Notes: generated by a model not told the origin, from the letters alone. 64,000 nucleotides of DNA from an uncultured Lachnospiraceae bacterium (GCA_947564305.1 CANOBT010000001.1:1-64000), one strand, 5' to 3'; counted from the stretch's first letter, positions 1 through 8,761 are shown. Made by a program: numbers and translations.

Positions 1-1
1 T

Positions 2-55
2 GCGGGTAAACTCCTTGACGCGCTTGACGTGTTCGCCGCTTTCCAGATTACGGGC
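2..55 (-). pseudogene. Fragment of an HD-domain response regulator
   Basis: The minus strand reads ARNLESGEHVKRVKEFTR, which matches the conserved HD-domain start of response regulators that carry a cyclic-di-GMP phosphodiesterase-like domain. The frame reaches a stop (complement of 71-73) a few codons upstream, so no receiver domain precedes it here. The rest, if present, lies left of the window. The match ends where the ABC exporter sequence begins, so this looks like a recombination scar rather than a functional gene. The identification rests on a short motif only. Confidence 0.45.
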
Positions 56-112
56 TTCTGTGTGTGCGGGTCAATTTTCTGCATTTCCTGTTTGATTTTA
101 TAGGGTTATATT

Positions 113-1609
113 ATGACTGGAATCTCCCAGAAAACGACCTATCGTTTCCGCAGGGAAATTTCAGAGAAGATCAATCGGATGCCGATGAGTTATTTTGACA
201 AAATGACATATGGGGAAGTGCTTTCCCGTGTGACAAATGATGTAGATACATTAGGGCAGAGCTTGAATCAGAGTGCTACACAAATGATTACTTCTGTGAC
301 TCAGATGATCGGTGTATTAGTTATGATGCTGTCCATCAGTCCTCTGATGACATTAGTTGCCCTTTTGATGCTGCCGGTTTCTGTCGCTATGATTTCCTTG
401 ATTATGGGGAAATCACAGAAGTACTTCCGGGGACAGCAGGAGTTTTTGGGAAATGTAAATGGCCAGGTGGAAGAGGTATACTCCGGTCACAATATTATTA
501 AGGTATTCAACAAAGAAGAGGAGACTATCGAAACCTTTGAAAAGACGAATAACCAGCTATACGACTCTGCATGGAAATCTCAGTTCCTTTCCGGGATGAT
601 GATGCCAATTATGCAGTTTGTAGGAAATCTGGGGTATGTCGGGGTTGCAATTCTAGGCGGTTACCTGGCAATCAAAAAGACCATTGAGGTCGGAGATATC
701 CAGTCCTTCACCCAGTATGTGCGGAACTTTACCCAGCCCATCCAGCAGGTGGCACAGGTGGCTAACATGCTGCAGTCTACAGCGGCGGCATCGGAACGGG
801 TCTTTGAATTTTTGGAGGAAGAGGAGGAAGATCAGACGGTGCCGAATCCGGTATCTGTGGACGGGCTTCAGGGGAATGTGGAATTCTCTCATGTGCGTTT
901 TGGATATAACCCGGATAAGATTATCATCAATGATTTTTCTGCAAAGGTAAAAGAAGGGCAGAAGATTGCCATTGTCGGACCTACCGGAGCCGGAAAAACT
1001 ACAATGATCAAACTTTTGATGCGGTTTTACGATGTAAATAGTGGTGCGATTCTGATTGACGGGCACAATGTCAAGGACTTTAACCGCAGTGAGCTTCGGA
1101 TGATGTTCGGCATGGTTCTGCAGGATACGTGGCTGTTCCACGGCAGTATTCGGGATAATATCCGTTACGGTAAACTGGATGCCACAGACGAAGAAGTGGT
1201 TGCGGCAGCTAAAGCGGCCAGAGTACACCGGTTTGTACAGACTCTTCCAGGCGGATATGATATGGAGCTGAATGAAGAAGCAAGTAATGTTTCCCAGGGG
1301 CAGAAGCAGCTTTTGACGATTGCCAGGGCAATTCTTGCCGACCCCAAGATTTTGATTCTGGATGAAGCCACGAGTTCTGTAGATACCCGGACAGAAATCC
1401 AAATACAAAAGGCGATGGATACGTTGATGAAGGGCAGGACCAGTTTTGTGATTGCGCACAGGCTGTCAACCATCCGTGATGCAGATTTGATTCTGGTTAT
1501 GAGAGACGGAGATATCGTGGAACAGGGAAATCATGAGGAGTTGATTGCACAAGACGGATTTTATGCGGAATTGTATAACTCTCAGTTTGAGAAGACAAAT
1601 TGCGCATAG
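113..1609 (+). CDS. ABC exporter half-transporter, 5'-truncated (probable pseudogene)
   Basis: Fused permease-ATPase of the multidrug/lipid exporter type that works as a heterodimer in the membrane. The visible part holds the later transmembrane helices (about residues 55-100 and 160-190) and a complete ATPase: Walker A GPTGAGKTT near residue 290, a VSQGQKQ signature in place of LSGGQ (usual in one half of heterodimers), Walker B ILILDEATSSVD and the IAHRLST switch. The length is 498 residues against about 580-620 for the family, so the first helices are missing. Just upstream, reading frame 1 gives NFLHFLFDFI, which should run on into QGYIM; the frame is broken at about 100-104 and leaves a TAG. 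The remaining ORF may still be translated from 113 (AGGG upstream) but probably has no function. The partner subunit is not in the window. Confidence 0.8.
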   Translation: MTGISQKTTYRFRREISEKINRMPMSYFDKMTYGEVLSRVTNDVDTLGQSLNQSATQMITSVTQMIGVLVMMLSISPLMTLVALLMLPVSVAMISLIMGKSQKYFRGQQEFLGNVNGQVEEVYSGHNIIKVFNKEEETIETFEKTNNQLYDSAWKSQFLSGMMMPIMQFVGNLGYVGVAILGGYLAIKKTIEVGDIQSFTQYVRNFTQPIQQVAQVANMLQSTAAASERVFEFLEEEEEDQTVPNPVSVDGLQGNVEFSHVRFGYNPDKIIINDFSAKVKEGQKIAIVGPTGAGKTTMIKLLMRFYDVNSGAILIDGHNVKDFNRSELRMMFGMVLQDTWLFHGSIRDNIRYGKLDATDEEVVAAAKAARVHRFVQTLPGGYDMELNEEASNVSQGQKQLLTIARAILADPKILILDEATSSVDTRTEIQIQKAMDTLMKGRTSFVIAHRLSTIRDADLILVMRDGDIVEQGNHEELIAQDGFYAELYNSQFEKTNCA

Positions 1610-1670
1610 GAAATGTAGATGAATCTTTTATATAGAAAAAATCAAGGATACATGTATACAATATAAAACG

Positions 1671-1719
1671 GGGCTGTTACGCTGAAAATGAAAAGATTTC
1701 ATGTGTAACAGCCCTTTTT
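1671..1719 (+). terminator. Rho-independent terminator after the ABC exporter
   Basis: GGGCTGTTAC at 1671-1680 pairs with GTAACAGCCC at 1705-1714 and is followed by TTTTT. It lies 60 bases past the exporter stop. Confidence 0.85.
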
Positions 1720-1791
1720 CTATGAGAAGAAAGAATATGGCAAGCATAAAAAATAATATAATAAATAAACAAATCTTATTCAGGAATGAAA

Positions 1792-1965
1792 ATGTCCCAA
1801 AAGGAATTCCAACAAACTAAAATGGATATAGATGATATGGAAGTGATTTTGCAGTTTCCAACAGAATCGAAAAACCAGACTGTACAGAAGCAGAAAAAGG
1901 AAGTCAGGGAAATTCTGGTCAGTGAGCTGCATGAAAAAATCAGACAAATGACTCAATCTTTTTAA
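1792..1965 (+). CDS. Small hypothetical protein ahead of the serine recombinase
   Basis: A 57-residue polar protein (MSQKEFQQT...) with a charged helical C-terminal half (QKQKKEVREILVSELHEKI). AGGA at 1782-1785 sits 6 bases before ATG 1792; an in-frame ATG at 1786 is too close to it. Similar short ORFs often precede large serine recombinases in Firmicute elements, and the 70-base gap to the recombinase fits co-transcription. I do not recognise a family, and no function can be assigned. The region 1720-1791 shows nothing else. Confidence 0.5.
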   Translation: MSQKEFQQTKMDIDDMEVILQFPTESKNQTVQKQKKEVREILVSELHEKIRQMTQSF

Positions 1966-2035
1966 GTTTGAATCTGAAAGCCCTGAAAATGTATTTTAAA
2001 TATTCATCATTTCATGGAAAGGAGTATGTATCACT

Positions 2036-3691
2036 ATGAAGCGTGTCAGGATGCTGCTGCGGGTGAGTTCTAATCAACAATTAGAAGCGGACGGTGATTT
2101 ATCAATACAGAGACAGCTTGTCAAAGAATACATTGAACGGCAGGAAGGATGGCTCCTTGACGAGAAAGAGTATTTTGAGGGCAGCAGCAGCGGATATAAA
2201 AACGCTGTAATGAAAAGAGAAGCTCTTCAGGAGGCGTTAGAAGATGCACACAATCATGAATATGATATTCTGGCAGCTTATAAGGATGACAGGGTGGGAA
2301 GACGAATGTGGGAAATGGGTGCCTACATTATGGCCTTGAAAGGGTTGGGTGTGGATATCTACACGGTGAAGGACGGCTGCATCAGTCCGGAGACAGATGA
2401 TATTATGGGCCAGATGATGCTTGCTCTTCGCTATGGAAATGCGCAGAAGAGCAGCTCCGATACCGGAATGCGTGTCAAAGATACTGCGCAGAAGCTGGTA
2501 CAGAAAGGAAAATTTATGGGTGGGACGGCACCTTACGGATATGAACTGGTATTATCAGGAGAACTCAGTAAGCATGGCCGTGCACTCCATGTCTTAAAAA
2601 TCGTTTCAGAGCAGGCGGAAGTCGTAAAACATATCTATGCCTTATCTCTCAATAGGGAATATGGCTCTTTAAAAATCGCAAAAGTATTAAATGAAGATGA
2701 ATATTATAAAAAAATGGCACCGCATGATATCTGGAAGGAAGGGACCATTACCAGCATTCTTACGAATCCGATATATGCAGGTTATGTGGCCTACAAACGC
2801 AGGGAGCGGTTGAATGGGAAATATCGTCGGTTGGGGTGTGAAGAATGGATTCGTTCAGAGACTTCCAACGAAGATATCAGGATTATTGATGATGAGACCT
2901 GGAATCTGGTACAGGAGAAGCGAAAAAGGAGGGCAGTAAAATATAGAAAAAAAAAGACGGACAAGGAGATATCTGTCATAAAAAGAAATGATGGGAGCCT
3001 GCCATTGATTGATGTGGCGTATTGTGGGTACTGTGGCGGGAAACTTACAAATGGAACCCGTTATAATTATTGGACGATTCAAGAAACTGGGGAGAGAAGG
3101 TCAAGTAGAACACTTATTTACAAATGTGAGAATACGAGGCAGGGAATGCAGCATGTCTCGGCGAAACAATTTTCGGCAGATAGGATAGAAAAAGTGGTTT
3201 TTCAGTGCCTTGCAGAATATATCGGGAGACTTTTGGAAGGGGAGAATATTGTTTCTGAGATTTTGGCATTTCAGATGGACAGGAAAAAGAGACTGGAAGC
3301 AGAGTTGCAAAAGGAGCGTGAGGAACTGGAAAAGCAGCAGAGGGGAATGGAAATTATGGAAAGCCATATTCCAGATGCCATGACAGGAGAGGATGCTTTT
3401 ACAGCGGAAGAACTGGCAGATATAATCAGAAAGTATCGAAAAAAGGAATGTGAATTGAAAGCACTTATCTGCGAAAAAGAGGAGAGGCTAAAGCGCATGG
3501 ATGTTACAGGAGAGGAAGAGAAAAAACTGGCAGAGAGAGTACCGACATGGCAACAGATTTTTTTGGATATGGCTCCGGATGGAAAACGTATTTTAGTTCA
3601 AAAGATGGTTGAAAAAATTCGAGTCACCAATGAGCAGATTGTGATTTCCTTTCGCCTGAACTTTGCAGGATTTCATTTGGCTGCTGAATGA
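2036..3691 (+). CDS. Large serine recombinase (site-specific integrase/excisionase)
   Basis: A 551-residue serine recombinase that cuts and rejoins attachment sites through a Ser-linked intermediate. The N-terminal resolvase domain (residues 3-145) carries the RVSS motif with the likely nucleophile Ser11, and KDDRVGRR, which supplies active-site arginines. The recombinase domain follows (KGKFMGGTAPYGY from about 160), then a zinc-ribbon-like CGYCGG near 330 and a long coiled-coil rich in Glu/Lys (about 400-500), the arrangement of phage and transposon large serine integrases. GGAG lies 11 bases before ATG. Its 3' end abuts the truncated sleC gene at about 3690, where an attachment site is expected. 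No directionality factor is recognised. Confidence 0.92.
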   Translation: MKRVRMLLRVSSNQQLEADGDLSIQRQLVKEYIERQEGWLLDEKEYFEGSSSGYKNAVMKREALQEALEDAHNHEYDILAAYKDDRVGRRMWEMGAYIMALKGLGVDIYTVKDGCISPETDDIMGQMMLALRYGNAQKSSSDTGMRVKDTAQKLVQKGKFMGGTAPYGYELVLSGELSKHGRALHVLKIVSEQAEVVKHIYALSLNREYGSLKIAKVLNEDEYYKKMAPHDIWKEGTITSILTNPIYAGYVAYKRRERLNGKYRRLGCEEWIRSETSNEDIRIIDDETWNLVQEKRKRRAVKYRKKKTDKEISVIKRNDGSLPLIDVAYCGYCGGKLTNGTRYNYWTIQETGERRSSRTLIYKCENTRQGMQHVSAKQFSADRIEKVVFQCLAEYIGRLLEGENIVSEILAFQMDRKKRLEAELQKEREELEKQQRGMEIMESHIPDAMTGEDAFTAEELADIIRKYRKKECELKALICEKEERLKRMDVTGEEEKKLAERVPTWQQIFLDMAPDGKRILVQKMVEKIRVTNEQIVISFRLNFAGFHLAAE

Positions 3692-4414
3692 CTGTTGATT
3701 CCGCGACCATTCCGTATAGACCCGGTTCAGGGTGAATGACATGATTGCCAGGACATTTGCCCGGATGGAGGCATCGGGCCAGGTAGCATAGATTTCGGAG
3801 GATGCTACATTTTTAATATAATCCCGGTATTTGACATAATAATTTTGTGCCGTGGTATCTCTGGGTGAACCGTCATGCACCACGATATACTCCGGCACAA
3901 CCACCCTGCTTAATACGATTTCTCCGGATTCGTTGGTGGGTTTGATTTCGTCTTCCGCAATTTTGGGCGGGTATTCTCCATATAGCGTATGAGCGGGTAT
4001 GACGAAGATTTCTTCTCCCTCGTCGGTCTGGTTCGAAGGGCGGAGCTGTACATTCTGGATTGCCGTGACATCCGGCAGGATTTCCGTCCCTGAGATGCTG
4101 ACAGGTTCAAATCCCGGAGCGCGTACATCTAAGGTATATTCTGCATAAGGCTGTCCCTCAATCTCAGGATTCAGGCTGTATTCCAACGGTGGTGCATCTA
4201 AATCTATCGTATCTGTCTGTCCGGAACTGTCTGTGTTTAATTCTTCTAATGTGCCGTTCGGCACTCCGGTATAGGAGACCGAGACTACCGCGTCTGATAC
4301 CGGAAAAGAATCAATCTCCGATGTAACATTAATCTGTAGCTTTCCTCTGTCTATATGGTCGCGCCTTGTTTCGTCATTTCCTGAATTTTCCTGCATTGCT
4401 TTGATATAAACCAT
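3593..4414 (-). pseudogene. sleC: Spore cortex-lytic enzyme SleC, N-terminal part only (interrupted)
   Basis: The frame encodes the N-terminal region of a SleC-type germination lytic transglycosylase, which degrades spore cortex peptidoglycan. Recognisable blocks are TLYGEYPPKIAEDEIKP, VVPEYIVVHDG, YRDYIKNVASSEIYATW and ANVLAIMSFTLNRVYTEW. The match to C. difficile/C. perfringens SleC stops just after EWSRNQ (about residue 240, near base 3695). The last about 33 residues come from antisense recombinase DNA. The downstream catalytic and peptidoglycan-binding parts are absent from the window. AGGAGG lies 4 bases before the start. The break falls exactly at the recombinase gene, so the gene is split by an integrated element rather than eroded. 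The missing 3' part may lie to the left of the window. Confidence 0.85.
3684..3706. other. Probable attachment-site junction (attL/attR) in sleC
   Basis: SleC similarity ends and recombinase-linked sequence begins within this stretch, which overlaps the recombinase stop codon. Serine-integrase att sites commonly lie beside the integrase gene. The exact core cannot be set without the other junction or an intact allele. Confidence 0.5.
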
Positions 4415-4544
4415 AATGCCTCCTGTTAAAAAATGTTCTATAAAAATATATGCATTTTGAAAAGCGAATGTGAAAGTTTATAACGATTCGTACTTTGTCA
4501 GAGTGATAACATCTGCGATTATAAAAAAAAGGGCTTCTCAAAAA

Positions 4545-4586
4545 CGGTCAATCGGCTATAATGGATATTAACTGGAACGGTCAATT
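4545..4586 (+). promoter_or_regulatory. Direct repeat around a TATAAT box before the TetR-ABC operon
   Basis: ACGGTCAAT occurs at 4545-4553 and again at 4578-4586 (33-base period). Between them lies TATAAT at 4558-4563, a good -10; the -35 is weak. The position suits autoregulation by the TetR protein, although TetR operators are usually palindromic. The remainder of the 273-base gap (4415-4687) shows no other signal. Confidence 0.4.
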
Positions 4587-4687
4587 AGAATTTATAAAGA
4601 AGTAGTGTAAATATCGTATGAAGAAACGGAAATGGCCTGTATTTATAAGGTGTATTGCAGATGGAGTATAGATGTGGAGAAGATAGT

Positions 4688-5305
4688 ATGAATGAGAAAT
4701 TTTTTTCGCTTCCGAAAGAAAAACAGAAGAAGATTATTAATGCCGGATATCGCGTATTTTCCCAAAATTGCTATAAGAAGAGTCCGATGAGTGAAATTGC
4801 AGCCGAGGCAGGAATCAGTAAATCCTTACTTTTCCATTATTTCCACAATAAACGAGAACTGTATCTGTTTCTTTGGGATAACTGTGCAAAGGTTACCATC
4901 CAATATTTGACTGAGTATGAATGCTATGAGCAGACAGATTTGTTTGAAATGCTCTATAAGGGAATGCAGGCGAAACTGCGTATTATGCGTCTCTACCCCT
5001 ATATGGGGAATTTTGCAGTGAAGGTCTTCTATGAAACAGATTCGGATGTATGCCCGGCGATTCAGGAGAGCTATGAAAAGTTTAAAGATATCAAAGCGAA
5101 CAAGACTCTGCTTAATCTGGACCCTACACAGTTCAAGGAAGGAATTGATGTTTCTATGATGTATCAGGAGATGTATCTGGCATCAGTGGGGTATTTATGG
5201 GAAATGATGCATAAAGGAGAACTGGATGCGGAAAAGGTAGAACGGGATTTTACGAAAATGATAGAATTCTGGAAGAAAATCTATCTGAGAGGAGAAGAAA
5301 AATGA
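4688..5305 (+). CDS. TetR/AcrR-family transcriptional regulator
   Basis: A 205-residue one-component repressor. The N-terminal helix-turn-helix (about residues 8-55) has the family pattern: KQKKIINAGYRVF, MSEIAAEAGISKSLLFHYF, NKRELY. The C-terminal helical region should bind an unknown ligand. The start is placed at ATG 4688 (GGAG 9-14 bases upstream, FFSLPKEKQ following) rather than at an earlier in-frame ATG at 4655. The stop overlaps the next gene's ATG (ATGA, 5302-5305), so the regulator and exporter are translationally coupled, and it probably controls this exporter. Confidence 0.9.
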   Translation: MNEKFFSLPKEKQKKIINAGYRVFSQNCYKKSPMSEIAAEAGISKSLLFHYFHNKRELYLFLWDNCAKVTIQYLTEYECYEQTDLFEMLYKGMQAKLRIMRLYPYMGNFAVKVFYETDSDVCPAIQESYEKFKDIKANKTLLNLDPTQFKEGIDVSMMYQEMYLASVGYLWEMMHKGELDAEKVERDFTKMIEFWKKIYLRGEEK

Positions 5306-6234
5306 ATGCCATTGAGATGAAAGGGCTGACTAAATTCTATGGAAAATCGAGAGGAATCCTGGACTTAAATCTGATGGTTTCCGAAGGGGAATTTTTTGGA
5401 TTTATTGGTCCGAATGGAGCCGGAAAATCTACAACAATCCGTACACTCTTGGGACTGATTAAGAGCAGTGAAGGAAGTGCCTGTATTTTTGGAAAGGATA
5501 TTAAAACAGAAAAAAACAGTATATTGGCTCAGGTAGGCTATATGCCTTCGGAAGCCGTTTTTTACTCGGGAATGCGGGTAAAAGATGTGATAAAACTCTC
5601 GGCCGCTCTACGAAAAGCCGACTGTTCCAAAGAATCAGACATTCTTTGCCAGAGGTTAGGATTGGATATATCAAAAAAGGTGGATGAATTATCATTTGGG
5701 AATCGGAAAAAGGTGTCCATTGTATGTGCTCTGCAGCACAATCCGCGGCTTTGTATTCTGGATGAGCCTACCAGCGGATTAGACCCTTTGATGCAAAGAG
5801 AGTTTTTTTCCATATTGAAAGAACGCAATGAACAGGGGACGACCATATTTTTATCGTCTCATATCCTTTCAGAGATACAAAGGAATTGTACAAGGGCAGC
5901 CATTATTCGGGAAGGGAAACTGATTGCCTGTGACAGCGTGGAAGCACTTTCTAGAACCAGTGCGAAACGAGTACACATTCAAGGAAATGTTTCGGTATCT
6001 GTTCTTCGTGATGTCCGTGATATTCAGCAGTCAGAGGGTGGAATCAGCTTTTTATATGGAGGTGATATCAAGACTCTTTTGCAGGTATTATCAGAGCAGA
6101 ACATCACAGACCTGACGATATCAGAACCGGATTTAGAGGAAATTTTTCTGCATTATTATCTGGACAGCACAGAAGGCGAGGCTGTATTTGACAGCAAGGA
6201 ATCTTGCGGAAAAGTTTTGAGTGGAGGTAAGTGA
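5302..6234 (+). CDS. ABC transporter ATP-binding protein (ABC-2/CcmA type)
   Basis: A 310-residue cytoplasmic ATPase that powers the permease encoded next. Walker A is GPNGAGKST near residue 38, the signature is LSFGNRKK near 130 and Walker B is LCILDEPTSGLD; the SSHILSE switch follows. The C-terminal extension after about residue 215 (DLEEIFLHYY motif) is typical of exporters of the YhaQ/NatA type. It overlaps the TetR gene upstream by 4 bases, and its stop lies just ahead of the permease start. The substrate is unknown; peptides, lipids or drugs are possible. Confidence 0.92.
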   Translation: MNAIEMKGLTKFYGKSRGILDLNLMVSEGEFFGFIGPNGAGKSTTIRTLLGLIKSSEGSACIFGKDIKTEKNSILAQVGYMPSEAVFYSGMRVKDVIKLSAALRKADCSKESDILCQRLGLDISKKVDELSFGNRKKVSIVCALQHNPRLCILDEPTSGLDPLMQREFFSILKERNEQGTTIFLSSHILSEIQRNCTRAAIIREGKLIACDSVEALSRTSAKRVHIQGNVSVSVLRDVRDIQQSEGGISFLYGGDIKTLLQVLSEQNITDLTISEPDLEEIFLHYYLDSTEGEAVFDSKESCGKVLSGGK

Positions 6235-6236
6235 AA

Positions 6237-7022
6237 ATGACCATAATCAGGCACGAATTAAAACAAAACAGGATTTCTCTCATAGTCTGGGCAGCGGCTA
6301 TTGGATTTTTGCTGGCAGTTTGTATCCTGATATTTCCGGAAATGAAAGAAGAGATGGACGGAGTCAGCGATATGTTTGCTTCCATGGGAAGTTTTACAGA
6401 AGCATTTGGGATGGATAAGGTCAGCTTTGGCACGCTGACTGGGTTCTATGCAGTAGAATGCGGAAATATTCTGGGGCTCGGCGGGGCATTTTTTGCGGCT
6501 CTTAGCGCTGTATCCATATTAGCGAAGGAAGAGAAGGAGCATACGGCGGAGTTCCTGCTGACACATCCGATCAGCCGTGTGCGTATCATTACGGATAAGC
6601 TTTTGGCGGTGATGCTGCAGATATTGATTCTGAATGCAGCGGTGTATGGGCTTTCGATTGGTTCGATTGCTTTGATAGGTGAGGCGGTTCCGTGGAAGGA
6701 AGTGTCCCTTCTCCATCTGGCATATCTGTTTTTACAGATTGAAATTGCGGGAATCTGTTTTGGTATATCTGCTTTTTTGCGGCATGGAAGTATGGGGATT
6801 GGGTTAGGCATTGCAGCCATCCTGTATTTTTTGAATCTGATTGCAAACATCTCAGACAGTGCAGATTTTTTGAGGTATATCACACCCTTCGCATATGCAG
6901 AAGGGGCGGATATCGTGACAAATGTAAGTCTGGATACCAGATTGCTTTTACTGGGAATGGTGTATGGGGCGGTTGTGATTGCGGCGGGGTATGTGAAATA
7001 TTGCAGGAAGGATGTTGGGTAG
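6237..7022 (+). CDS. ABC-2 type permease
   Basis: A polytopic membrane partner of the preceding ATPase, with about six hydrophobic segments beginning at LIVWAAAIGFLLAVCILIF near residue 13 and the EEKEHTAEFLLTHPISR loop common in ABC-2 permeases. GGAGG at 6223-6227 is best spaced for ATG 6237; a GTG at 6231 is only 3 bases from it. With the ATPase it forms a one-ATPase/one-permease exporter. Substrate unknown. Confidence 0.85.
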   Translation: MTIIRHELKQNRISLIVWAAAIGFLLAVCILIFPEMKEEMDGVSDMFASMGSFTEAFGMDKVSFGTLTGFYAVECGNILGLGGAFFAALSAVSILAKEEKEHTAEFLLTHPISRVRIITDKLLAVMLQILILNAAVYGLSIGSIALIGEAVPWKEVSLLHLAYLFLQIEIAGICFGISAFLRHGSMGIGLGIAAILYFLNLIANISDSADFLRYITPFAYAEGADIVTNVSLDTRLLLLGMVYGAVVIAAGYVKYCRKDVG

Positions 7023-7032
7023 ACAGCGAAAA

Positions 7033-7066
7033 ATGGGTTGGTAAAGAAGTCGTTTCACCAACCCAT
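7033..7066 (-). terminator. Hairpin between convergent genes
   Basis: ATGGGTTGGT (7033-7042) pairs with ACCAACCCAT (7057-7066). Read on the minus strand it is followed by TTTTT, so it mainly ends the glycosyltransferase gene; it may also stop the ABC operon from the other side. Confidence 0.7.
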
Positions 7067-7108
7067 CCTTATAGGTTCATTAAAAATCAAAGCCCCCGCA
7101 GCAAGCTG

Positions 7109-8512
7109 TTATCCCAACACATTCTGTATATTTTCTTTTATCTTTTCGGATAGATGCGCATATTGTATCAGCTCTTCTTCGCTAAATCCACGAAAACGAG
7201 CATGGTCATAATCATTTTGTGCCAAGGCGAGGTCTGCGATAATTGGCTCTGCATCAGGCAGAAGTGTAATCTTTATCTGTTTGTGGCGTGATTTTGGAAT
7301 GCGCCGGGCGTTCTGAATATCAGCGGCATTGTCTGTGGAACTTTCATTGCGTATATTTTCCGCCTTTGAGAACATATCATTCCTTCGGATTTCCTCCACT
7401 TTGAGAAGCCCTTTTGCGGTCAGCTTCTGTAGTGTCAGAGTAAGTGCCTGACGTGATACATTTGCAAAATCAGCAAGTTCTGCCCTGGTAGAAATATGAT
7501 GCGGCTGGTTCACACATAAAAGCAGGCTGGCTTCTATAAGTGTTAATCCATTTTTTCTGGCTGCGGTTTCCAGATAATATTCAAGAAGCTTACGGTTGCG
7601 GTAAGCATCCATCAAAATACCTTCACCTGCAATTGCCTCGGTACAGACTTTGGTATGTTCTTCCCCTACTTTTTTAGAGCCTGGCAGGATGGAAGGCGGG
7701 ACCATACCGTCTCCGGCAGCATCAATCAGAAAACGATAAATCTGCAGACGGTTCTTTTCATAATCACTTTCATCAAAGACATGTTTATAAAAATTATTAT
7801 AGTATTCAAATACCATCATTTTCATTTTAATCGTGTTGGAAATGCTTGCTCCCTGGCTTGCAAGAGAGCCTTTTGTCTTAACATAGTAATAGATGGGGGC
7901 CTGCAGGGCATAGAAAACCTCTGCATGGCGAATATATTCCAAGTTAAACATGAAATCCTCACACCAACTGATGGTAACATCCATGCGAAGATGATATTGT
8001 TCGATAATCTCTCTGCGATACAGTTTATTCCAAAGTACGCCATAATAGAAATCAGCAGGATTTTCCATCATGTGTGATGCAAATTCTTCTTTCGTCATGA
8101 CAGAATCTTCCTCAATATCTCCTTTTTGTGACAGACGTTCACCGACAACACGGTAAAAATCAGAAATCACCAGATCACAGTCATGCTCTTTGGCAGCACG
8201 GACCAGAAGCTTAGTTGCGTCCGGTGTGATCCAATCATCGCTGTCAAGAAATTGAAGATAAGTTCCGCATGCCTTATCAATGGCAAGATTGCGGGTGTCG
8301 GATACACCGCTGTTTTCTTTATGGATTACATGTATCCGGGAATCTTTTGCTGCATAGCCGTCGCAGATTGCACCGGAGGAATCTGTACTGCCGTCATCTA
8401 CGAGAAGAAGCTCAAAATCTGTGTATTCCTGATTCAGGATGCTGCCGATGCAGCGATTAAGATGATTTTCGGCGTTGTATATGGGAACAATAATACTGAC
8501 AGTTGGGGTCAT
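7109..8512 (-). CDS. Glycosyltransferase family 2 fused to a MarR-like domain
   Basis: A 467-residue two-domain protein. Residues 1-230 are a GT-A glycosyltransferase: VSIIVPIYNAE at the start, ELLLVDDGSTD, LDSDDW as the metal/nucleotide-sugar DXD region, and WNKLYRRE. From about residue 320 a winged helix of MarR type follows: IEASLLLCVNQP, TRAELADFANVSRQALTLTLQKLTAKGLLKVEE, then KITLLPDAEPIIADL, which resembles the MarR wing and dimer helix. No signal or membrane segment is seen. AGGAGAG precedes the start. Joining a sugar transferase to a DNA-binding domain is unusual; a small palindrome lies just upstream. The target sugar or polymer is unknown. Confidence 0.85.
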   Translation of the reverse strand: MTPTVSIIVPIYNAENHLNRCIGSILNQEYTDFELLLVDDGSTDSSGAICDGYAAKDSRIHVIHKENSGVSDTRNLAIDKACGTYLQFLDSDDWITPDATKLLVRAAKEHDCDLVISDFYRVVGERLSQKGDIEEDSVMTKEEFASHMMENPADFYYGVLWNKLYRREIIEQYHLRMDVTISWCEDFMFNLEYIRHAEVFYALQAPIYYYVKTKGSLASQGASISNTIKMKMMVFEYYNNFYKHVFDESDYEKNRLQIYRFLIDAAGDGMVPPSILPGSKKVGEEHTKVCTEAIAGEGILMDAYRNRKLLEYYLETAARKNGLTLIEASLLLCVNQPHHISTRAELADFANVSRQALTLTLQKLTAKGLLKVEEIRRNDMFSKAENIRNESSTDNAADIQNARRIPKSRHKQIKITLLPDAEPIIADLALAQNDYDHARFRGFSEEELIQYAHLSEKIKENIQNVLG

Positions 8513-8553
8513 GGTAACACTCTCCTTTATAAAAATCTTCTTTTGAATTGTTA

Positions 8554-8568
8554 CTGATATTTTATCAG
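8554..8568. promoter_or_regulatory. Palindrome upstream of the glycosyltransferase-MarR gene
   Basis: CTGATA-TTT-TATCAG is a perfect inverted repeat 41 bases upstream of the minus-strand start. MarR proteins bind short palindromes, so it could be an autoregulatory operator. No test of function is possible from sequence. Confidence 0.35.
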
Positions 8569-8667
8569 ATTTCTATTGAAATGGGAACTATGGTTTTGGA
8601 GAGGAGTCAAGTTCTAATGGTTATATTTCGCAGATAGAACATTCATAGATAGAAGGAAAATGTTTTA

Positions 8668-8696
8668 TTGTGAAACCCATGAAAATATAGTAGAAT
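8668..8696 (+). promoter_or_regulatory. Promoter of the Mo-hydroxylase operon
   Basis: TTGTGA (8668-8673) and TAGAAT (8691-8696) are separated by 17 bases, 65 bases before the yqeC start: a sigma-A-like promoter. The rest of the 249-base divergent gap shows nothing else clear. Confidence 0.55.
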
Positions 8697-8761
8697 AGAC
8701 AAATAACGTTTAAGGATAAATTGAATTTGGGAATTGGCTTAAAAAAAAACGAGGTTTCACA

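Noticed and set aside
653..1459. 268-codon open frame on the minus strand
   Set aside because: Antisense to the ABC exporter ATPase, whose motifs are intact; no family pattern or ribosome site.
1720..1791. Possible origin or iteron region (AT-rich)
   Set aside because: Simple A/T richness ahead of the small recombinase-linked ORF; no repeats found.
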